A stretch of DNA of 64,000 nucleotides, from the NCBI RefSeq assembly GCF_003854275.1, contig NZ_QTQP01000006.1:124001-188000 (forward strand). Direction: 5' to 3'. Below are positions 59,748 to 64,000 of the stretch, piece after piece. The notes under the pieces are model-generated. The model made no database searches and was not told where the DNA came from. It worked only from the letters and a program-made list of their open reading frames with translations. The first letter of the stretch is position 1. Every line of letters starts with the position of its first letter. The position numbers and the translations under genes were made by a program. Origin of the DNA: Burkholderia sp. Bp8963 (GTDB lineage Bacteria > Pseudomonadota > Gammaproteobacteria > Burkholderiales > Burkholderiaceae).

Positions 59748-59764
59748 TGCACCTTATTGGTGAG
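59748..59764. promoter_or_regulatory. NtrC-type binding site, distal
   Basis: TGCACC-TTATT-GGTGAG matches the NtrC palindrome with two mismatches in one arm. It lies 70 bp beyond the proximal site, close to a whole number of helical turns. Confidence 0.6.
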
Positions 59765-59854
59765 CGTGTGTGCGGTGCGCGTGCCACGCTGCGCACGGAC
59801 ATCGGGCGGCAGGCGGCGCGCTAGAATGCTCGTTTGATCGATTACTTTGCATGA

Positions 59855-59899
59855 GATCAGCGTAAGCGCCGAAGCGCCGAAGCGCCGAATCTGATCGAC
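59855..59899 (+). promoter_or_regulatory. nested-hairpin leader motif upstream of the rhodanese gene (expanded copy)
   Basis: Outer stem GATCAG/CTGATC encloses three copies of AGCGCCGA. Removing one 8-bp copy leaves CGTAA-GCGC-CGAA-GCGC-CGAAT, the same 5-4-4-4-5 geometry as the elements at 3.4 and 22.6 kb. It ends in GAC and is followed by ACGGAG and the ATG 16 nt later. Confidence 0.6.
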
Positions 59900-59915
59900 A
59901 CGGAGACCTCCTGCC

Positions 59916-60380
59916 ATGAGTACGCTCGAACAACTTTATGCCAAGGCCGACGAACGCCGCGCGCAAGGCTCGCTCAACTACGCCGGCGCGCTGCTGCCGG
60001 CCGAGGCATTCGAACTGCTGCAGCTCGATCCGTCTGCGCGTCTCGTGGACGTGCGCACCCGCGCCGAACTCGACTGGGTCGGCCGCCCGCTCGTCGGCGA
60101 CGGCCAGTACCTGCATCTCGAATGGACCCGCTACCCCGGCGGCGTGCCGAACGCCGAATTCGTCGACCAGTTGACGGCGGCGCTCGAACCCGGCGTGCCC
60201 GTGCTGTTCCTGTGCCGCAGCGCCGCGCGCTCGAAACTCGCGGCGGTCGCCGCCGCGCAGGCCGGCTTCACGAAGGCGTTCGACCTGCTCGAAGGCTTCG
60301 AGGGCGCCAAGGATGCCGAAGGCCACCGCAAGACCGTCGACGGCTGGTGCTTCCGGAAACTGCCGTGGATCGGTGCGTGA
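59916..60380 (+). CDS. rhodanese-like domain protein
   Basis: The 154-residue single-domain protein has the rhodanese fold with active-site Cys100 in the loop FLCRSAARSKLAA and the N-terminal RLVDVRTRAELDWVG segment. The loop CRSAARS resembles that of GlpE/PspE-like sulfurtransferases. It would transfer sulfane sulfur, with donor and acceptor unknown. No signal peptide is seen. Its leader carries one of the nested hairpin elements described elsewhere in this window. Confidence 0.9.
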   Translation: MSTLEQLYAKADERRAQGSLNYAGALLPAEAFELLQLDPSARLVDVRTRAELDWVGRPLVGDGQYLHLEWTRYPGGVPNAEFVDQLTAALEPGVPVLFLCRSAARSKLAAVAAAQAGFTKAFDLLEGFEGAKDAEGHRKTVDGWCFRKLPWIGA

Positions 60381-60443
60381 CGACAATCGCGCGCCGCACC
60401 CGGGGCTTGTGCCATCGTCGAGCCGGGCGATGACATGCCGATG

Positions 60444-60483
60444 ACGGGCCGCACACCAGAACGGCGGCGGCCCGTTGCTTTTG
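60444..60483 (+). terminator. terminator of the rhodanese gene
   Basis: The 9-bp stem ACGGGCCGC (60444-60452) / GCGGCCCGT (60467-60475) is followed by TGCTTTT. Confidence 0.65.
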
Positions 60484-60528
60484 GAAGTACCGGCTGTTGG
60501 AAATACCCGCTTTAGGAAATACCGAACG
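60481..60528. repeat. three tandem 16-bp units
   Basis: TTGGAAGTACCGGCTG, TTGGAAATACCCGCTT and TAGGAAATACCGAACG are successive diverged copies between convergent genes. No function is evident. Confidence 0.6.
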
Positions 60529-60536
60529 CGCGGCGC

Positions 60537-61352
60537 TCAGCCGCGCGGCGCGTCGGGCTCGACGATGTCGCCGCCGAGCAGGTGAACACCCTCGCGCAGC
60601 TTCACGAACGCGGCCGCGACCGCTTCCGGCTCACCCTTCACGCCGAGGTCGATGTGGCGGCGCGCATAGATCCCGCCCCGCTCTGCGTCGCCAACGCTCG
60701 GCAGGCTGAACACCCGCACGCCGGGGAAGTCGTGCTCGATCTTCTCCATCAGCGGCGTGAGCGTCGATTCCGGCAGTTCGAACACGTACAGCGACCGCTC
60801 CGCATGCGGCGTCGCGTGATGCAGGTGCGCGTACTGCGTGTCGAGCACCCATTCGATCATCGGCCAGGCCATCACCGGGAAGCCCGGCACGAAATGCAGA
60901 TCGCCGACCGAGAAGCCCGGAATCCGGTTGTAACCGTTCGGGATGATCGTCGCGCCGCGCGGAAACACGCCCATGTTGAGGCGGTGCTGGTTCTCCGGCG
61001 ACTCGAAGTCGACCGGCTTCTCCGGGTCGGTGTGGGTCTCGCGGATGCGCTCCTGAATGAGCAGCTTCGCATCAGGATGCAGCTCGAGCGGCACGCCGAG
61101 CGCCGCAGCCGCGCATTGTCGCGTGTGGTCGTCCGGCGTCGCGCCGATCCCGCCCGTCGAGAACACGATGTCGCCCGACGCGAGCGCGCGCGCGAGCGTC
61201 GTGGTGATGCGCGCCGGATCGTCGCCGACGTACTCGGCCCAGTCGAGCGCGAGGCCGCGCGCGCCGAGCAGCTCGATGACCTTCGCCAGATGCTTGTCCT
61301 GCCGGCGGCCCGAAAGGATTTCGTCGCCGATGATGATGATGCCGATACTCAT
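60537..61352 (-). CDS. CinA-like MoaB/Mog-fold protein (single domain)
   Basis: The ATG at 61352 gives 271 residues. The N-terminal molybdopterin-binding fold of CinA/MoaB is clear: IGIIIIGDEILSGRRQDKHLAKV and FSTGGIGATPDDHTRQCAAAALG. The C-terminal pyrazine-type amidase domain (nicotinamide mononucleotide deamidase) of full CinA is absent, so it corresponds to the single-domain CinA-like group; activity is unproven (the MoaB fold in CinA hydrolyses ADP-ribose in some species). The start overlaps the stop of the upstream membrane-protein gene by 4 nt, indicating coupling. Confidence 0.88.
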   Translation of the reverse strand: MSIGIIIIGDEILSGRRQDKHLAKVIELLGARGLALDWAEYVGDDPARITTTLARALASGDIVFSTGGIGATPDDHTRQCAAAALGVPLELHPDAKLLIQERIRETHTDPEKPVDFESPENQHRLNMGVFPRGATIIPNGYNRIPGFSVGDLHFVPGFPVMAWPMIEWVLDTQYAHLHHATPHAERSLYVFELPESTLTPLMEKIEHDFPGVRVFSLPSVGDAERGGIYARRHIDLGVKGEPEAVAAAFVKLREGVHLLGGDIVEPDAPRG

Positions 61353-62176
61353 GCCTGCCCCATGTCGATTGTGGTGGCGCGCGGCGTCGCGCGCAGGTCC
61401 TCGAGCGCGCGCAGGCAGTAATGACCGAACCACAGCGCCGAGAACACCAGAATGAATGCATAAACCCAGATCATCGCCGCCGCGACGAACGGAAACAGCA
61501 CCATCATCCAGACCGACGACACCCAGATGAAGGTCGGAACGGTGCCGAGCAGCCCGGTCGCGATGCCGATGCCGATCAGCGGCCAGCGGTGCTGCTGCAC
61601 GAGCGCGCGGCGTTCGTCGCGGCTCGCGTGCTCCGCAAGCGCATCGTAGGTCATCACGCGATACGTGATCCAGCCCCCGATCACTGGCGGCAGCAGCGCG
61701 AAGAACGGCGGGATCAGCCACAGCGGCAGCGTGACGACGAGCAGCACGACACCGGCGAACGCCGTCCCCAGCGCGTTGAACACGCTGCCGAAAAACGTGC
61801 CGCCCCGCTTCATCTCGAGCTCGGCGAAGCGGCGGCTCGACAGATGCTTGACGACGACCGGCATCGAGATCGACGCGATCAGCAGCAGCACCGTCAGCAC
61901 GATCAGCGGAACCGCGAGCGACACGACGACGAACGGCGCGACCACCGCATGCAGCTGCGACATGCCGATCATGTCGAACACCCGGTAAAGCGCCGCCGTC
62001 AGCGCGAAGCTGTCGAGCGCGCCGCGTGCGGTGTCGACGAGCATCTGCCACGCAAACCACAGCAGCACGCCCCAGAACAACGCGGACACGACGAACGGCA
62101 TCAGGGTGAGCCACAGCATGCGCGGGTGCAGCGCGCTCGCGAATGCGCGGACGAAGGAACGCAGCAAGTCGTTCAT
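61349..62176 (-). CDS. EI24-domain membrane protein
   Basis: The ATG at 62176 gives 275 residues (MNDLLRSFVRAFASALHPRM). It is a polytopic inner-membrane protein with about four to six hydrophobic helices (for example MLWLTLMPFVVSALFWGVLL and VVVSLAVPLIVLTVLLLIAS), and a PPFFALLPPVIGGWITYRVMTYDAL block typical of the EI24/CysZ superfamily. CysZ is a sulfate channel in E. coli, but this branch is uncharacterised and sulfate transport is not assumed. It is translationally coupled to the CinA-like gene. Confidence 0.85.
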   Translation of the reverse strand: MNDLLRSFVRAFASALHPRMLWLTLMPFVVSALFWGVLLWFAWQMLVDTARGALDSFALTAALYRVFDMIGMSQLHAVVAPFVVVSLAVPLIVLTVLLLIASISMPVVVKHLSSRRFAELEMKRGGTFFGSVFNALGTAFAGVVLLVVTLPLWLIPPFFALLPPVIGGWITYRVMTYDALAEHASRDERRALVQQHRWPLIGIGIATGLLGTVPTFIWVSSVWMMVLFPFVAAAMIWVYAFILVFSALWFGHYCLRALEDLRATPRATTIDMGQA

Positions 62177-62219
62177 GCGGACCTGTTTCAACGGAGAAAA
62201 ACGGGGAAAGGATAAACCA

Positions 62220-62255
62220 CGCGGCCCGCATGCGCCAAAACGCATGCGGGCCGCG
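62220..62255. terminator. perfect 15-bp hairpin after the sterol desaturase gene
   Basis: CGCGGCCCGCATGCG pairs fully with CGCATGCGGGCCGCG around a CCAAAA loop. It lies 77 bp after the desaturase stop. The minus-strand continuation TGGTTTATCC has no true U-run, so termination is possible but not certain. Confidence 0.5.
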
Positions 62256-62331
62256 GGAAAGAGGCACCCGGCGAGGACGCCCGGCGCAGGAACAGGCATC
62301 GCCGGGCGCGGAGGAATGGCGGACGCCGTGC

Positions 62332-63306
62332 TCAGGCCGACGCCGCGCCACGCTTCGCGGGGACGAGGCGCCGGAAGATCCGCACGAACGCAAGACCGTG
62401 CTGCGCCCAGAAGCCGTCGCCGTACGACACGCCCTCGATCTGCTCGCGGATGCCGGTCGGCTCGACCGTGCGGTTCCACGACGCGGTGCCGAACATCATG
62501 TCCCACCACGGGAACAGCACGCCGAAGTTGCAGCCGTATTTGGTGCCTTCGTGACCGTAGCCAACCGCATGATGCCGGCGGTGGAAGATCGGGCTCACGA
62601 GCAGGCGCTCGCCGAGCCAGCCGAACGACAATAGCGCATTCGTGTGCTGAATGCTCTGCGCGAAGTTGGTGAGCGCGGTCAGCACGACGAACTGCGATGG
62701 CGACACGCCGATCACGAGCGCGATCGCCGCGAAGAAGCACGACTGGATCACGTCGTCGAGCAGGTGATTGCGGTCGTCGCACCACAGCGACATCTGCCGC
62801 TGGCTGTGATGCACCGCGTGCAGCTCCCACCAGACGCCGATCTTGTGTTGCCAGCGGTGATACCAGTAGCCGGCGAAATCGAGCACGACGAGATAGATCG
62901 CGAACGTGACGATCGGCTTCGACGTGACGCCCGGCCACAGGTAGTCGAGGTTGAAGTTCGCAATGCCGTTCAGGCGCAGCCAGGCCTGAAACTTGTCGAA
63001 CAGCGGCTGCAGCGCGAAGAAGAAGAACAGCGAGTAGATGCCGAGCTTCGCGATCAGCGTGTAGATCACGTCGACCCGCACGGCCCGGCGGCTCTCCCAC
63101 TTCTCGACCGGCCGCAGCGCCTCGAGCGGGCGCAGCAGCACGAACATCGCAACGATCTGCAGCGCGCCGACGATCACCCAGTACAGCGCGTCGTAGGTGT
63201 CCTCGTCATAGTCCATCAGGTTGAACTTGAAGAGGAGCGGCTGCACGATGCCGACGTACAGCCAGGTCTGGATGTCCGACACGAACGCATCGATCAGGTG
63301 CAGCAT
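62332..63306 (-). CDS. sterol desaturase / fatty acid hydroxylase family protein
   Basis: The 324-residue membrane protein has the di-iron histidine boxes of the family: HRWQH (about 150), HAVHHS (about 163) and HRRHH (about 245), and several hydrophobic helices (for example YWVIVGALQIVAMFVLLRPL and FAIYLVVLDFAGYWY). Members oxidise lipid substrates using two iron ions. In proteobacteria the substrates include hopanoids, ornithine lipids and carotenoids, and none can be chosen here. It lies 16 bp downstream of the partial beta-propeller gene. Confidence 0.92.
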   Translation of the reverse strand: MLHLIDAFVSDIQTWLYVGIVQPLLFKFNLMDYDEDTYDALYWVIVGALQIVAMFVLLRPLEALRPVEKWESRRAVRVDVIYTLIAKLGIYSLFFFFALQPLFDKFQAWLRLNGIANFNLDYLWPGVTSKPIVTFAIYLVVLDFAGYWYHRWQHKIGVWWELHAVHHSQRQMSLWCDDRNHLLDDVIQSCFFAAIALVIGVSPSQFVVLTALTNFAQSIQHTNALLSFGWLGERLLVSPIFHRRHHAVGYGHEGTKYGCNFGVLFPWWDMMFGTASWNRTVEPTGIREQIEGVSYGDGFWAQHGLAFVRIFRRLVPAKRGAASA

Positions 63307-63322
63307 CGTTTGCCCCCGAACG

Positions 63323-64000
63323 TCACGCGCCGTTCGCGGCCTTCCACGGCGCGCGGTCGTAGAAGTAGATCCCGTGCGGCGAGCGGCCGACGGAAATCGT
63401 CTGCACCAGCTTGCGCGACGGCAGGTCGATGATGCCGACCTTCTTCGCGAAGCGGAACGTCACCCACAGCGTCTTCTTGTCGGCGGACAGCTCCATGTCG
63501 TCGGGGCCGGGCAGCAGGCCCGTGATGTCGCCGACGTTCGTGAGCGTGTTCTCGTCGATGATGCTGATCGTGTTCGCGACCCGGTTCGTGACCGCGACGT
63601 GCGTGCCGTCGGCGAGCGAGCGGAAGTTGTGCGCGCCCTTGCCGGTCTGGATCGTCTTCACGACCTTCTGGTTGCGCCAGTCGACGACCGCGACGTAATC
63701 GGCGCCCGTCATCCCGACCAGCAGGTACTTGTCGTCAGGCGTGAGCCACAGGCCCGCCGGCACCTTGCCGACCGGCATCTTCCACTTGACCGTCTGCGTC
63801 GCGAGGTCGACCGCCGCAATCTCGCCCGACACCTGCAGCGACACCAGCACCGTCTTGCTGTCCTTGGTGAATGCGAGGTGGCTCGGCATCGTCGCTAGCG
63901 GCAAGCGCTTCGCGATCGTCACATCGCGACCGTCGTAACTGTAGATGTCGAGGCGATCGAGACGCAGGCCGGTCGACACGAACCACTTGTGATCGGGCGA
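63323..64000 (-). CDS. YVTN-type beta-propeller protein (partial, 5' end outside window)
   Basis: The visible 225 C-terminal residues show repeated blades of the YVTN/NHL-like kind (SHLAFTKDSKTVLVSLQVSGEIAAVDLAT, PAGLWLTPDDKYLLVGMTGADYVAVVDW, TNTISIIDENTL-type repeats, LWVTFRFAKKVGIIDLPSRKLVQTI). Such propellers are often periplasmic, but the signal peptide region is not in the window. It lies immediately upstream of the sterol desaturase gene and is probably co-transcribed. The frame is open to the right edge of the window. Confidence 0.8.
   Translation of the reverse strand, partial: SPDHKWFVSTGLRLDRLDIYSYDGRDVTIAKRLPLATMPSHLAFTKDSKTVLVSLQVSGEIAAVDLATQTVKWKMPVGKVPAGLWLTPDDKYLLVGMTGADYVAVVDWRNQKVVKTIQTGKGAHNFRSLADGTHVAVTNRVANTISIIDENTLTNVGDITGLLPGPDDMELSADKKTLWVTFRFAKKVGIIDLPSRKLVQTISVGRSPHGIYFYDRAPWKAANGA

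Larger units (their letters stand above)
59454..59915. other. 462-bp divergent regulatory region between glnA and the rhodanese gene
   Basis: It contains the glnA sigma54 promoter (59562-59579), two NtrC-like palindromes (59678-59694 and 59748-59764) and the nested hairpin (59855-59899) in the leader of the rhodanese gene. No convincing reading frame is present. Confidence 0.7.

Overview
The window reads as ordinary chromosomal backbone of a GC-rich betaproteobacterium, most likely a Burkholderia of the cepacia complex. The evidence is the strong GC bias at third codon positions and several neighbourhoods typical of Burkholderia: pyrG-kdsA-eno-ftsB, the complete isc cluster, aceE-aceF-lpdA with a lipoyl domain on E3, a phasin gene, and glnA-ntrB-ntrC. 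No insertion sequence, prophage, integrase or CRISPR array was found. About 54 protein genes and one tRNA gene are supported.

Layout. 1-3.2 kb (minus): YciO-like protein (partial), PHP-domain nuclease, alpha/beta hydrolase, ferritin-like protein. 3.4-5.4 kb (plus): gamma-carbonic anhydrase homologue, hslO, small lipoprotein. 5.5-9.9 kb (minus): pyrG-kdsA-eno-ftsB. 10.2-16.5 kb (minus): lolC/E-type permease, lolD, tatD, comEC, alpha/beta hydrolase. 16.7-23.4 kb (plus): conserved hypothetical, recJ, prfB with a programmed frameshift, lysS, glycine-zipper protein. 23.5-29.5 kb (minus): iscR-iscS-iscU-iscA-hscB-hscA-fdx-iscX behind two IscR-type operators. 29.6-32.7 kb (minus): low-molecular-weight phosphatase, small membrane protein, lutB, lutA; a divergent IclR regulator follows. 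33.8-36.2 kb: PBP7-type endopeptidase (minus) and phasin (plus). 36.4-42.8 kb (minus): the three pyruvate dehydrogenase subunits, divergent from a FixL/FixJ-like sensor kinase and response regulator (43.1-46.3 kb, plus). 46.5-49.7 kb (plus): folD, prlC. Then dinB (minus), an aspartate/glutamate racemase (plus), initiator tRNA-fMet (minus), xth (plus), a prolyl-oligopeptidase family enzyme (minus). 55.2-59.5 kb (minus): glnA-ntrB-ntrC with a sigma54/NtrC-type promoter. 59.9-64 kb: rhodanese (plus), CinA-like protein, EI24 protein, sterol desaturase and a partial beta-propeller protein (all minus).

Regulatory DNA is the most informative part. A 34-nt nested hairpin of fixed geometry (6-bp outer stem, 5-nt spacer, GCGC-YGAA-RCGY core, 5-nt spacer, outer stem, then GAC and a Shine-Dalgarno) occurs at three unrelated loci: twice in tandem before the gamma-carbonic anhydrase gene, once before the glycine-zipper gene and once, with an 8-bp internal duplication, before the rhodanese gene. 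Its outer stem changes on both sides together, as expected of a conserved RNA. This is the best candidate for something undescribed. Other well-supported sites are the two IscR boxes over the iscR promoter, palindromes flanking a near-consensus phasin promoter, the -24/-12 promoter and two NtrC-like sites of glnA, and the prfB frameshift signal.
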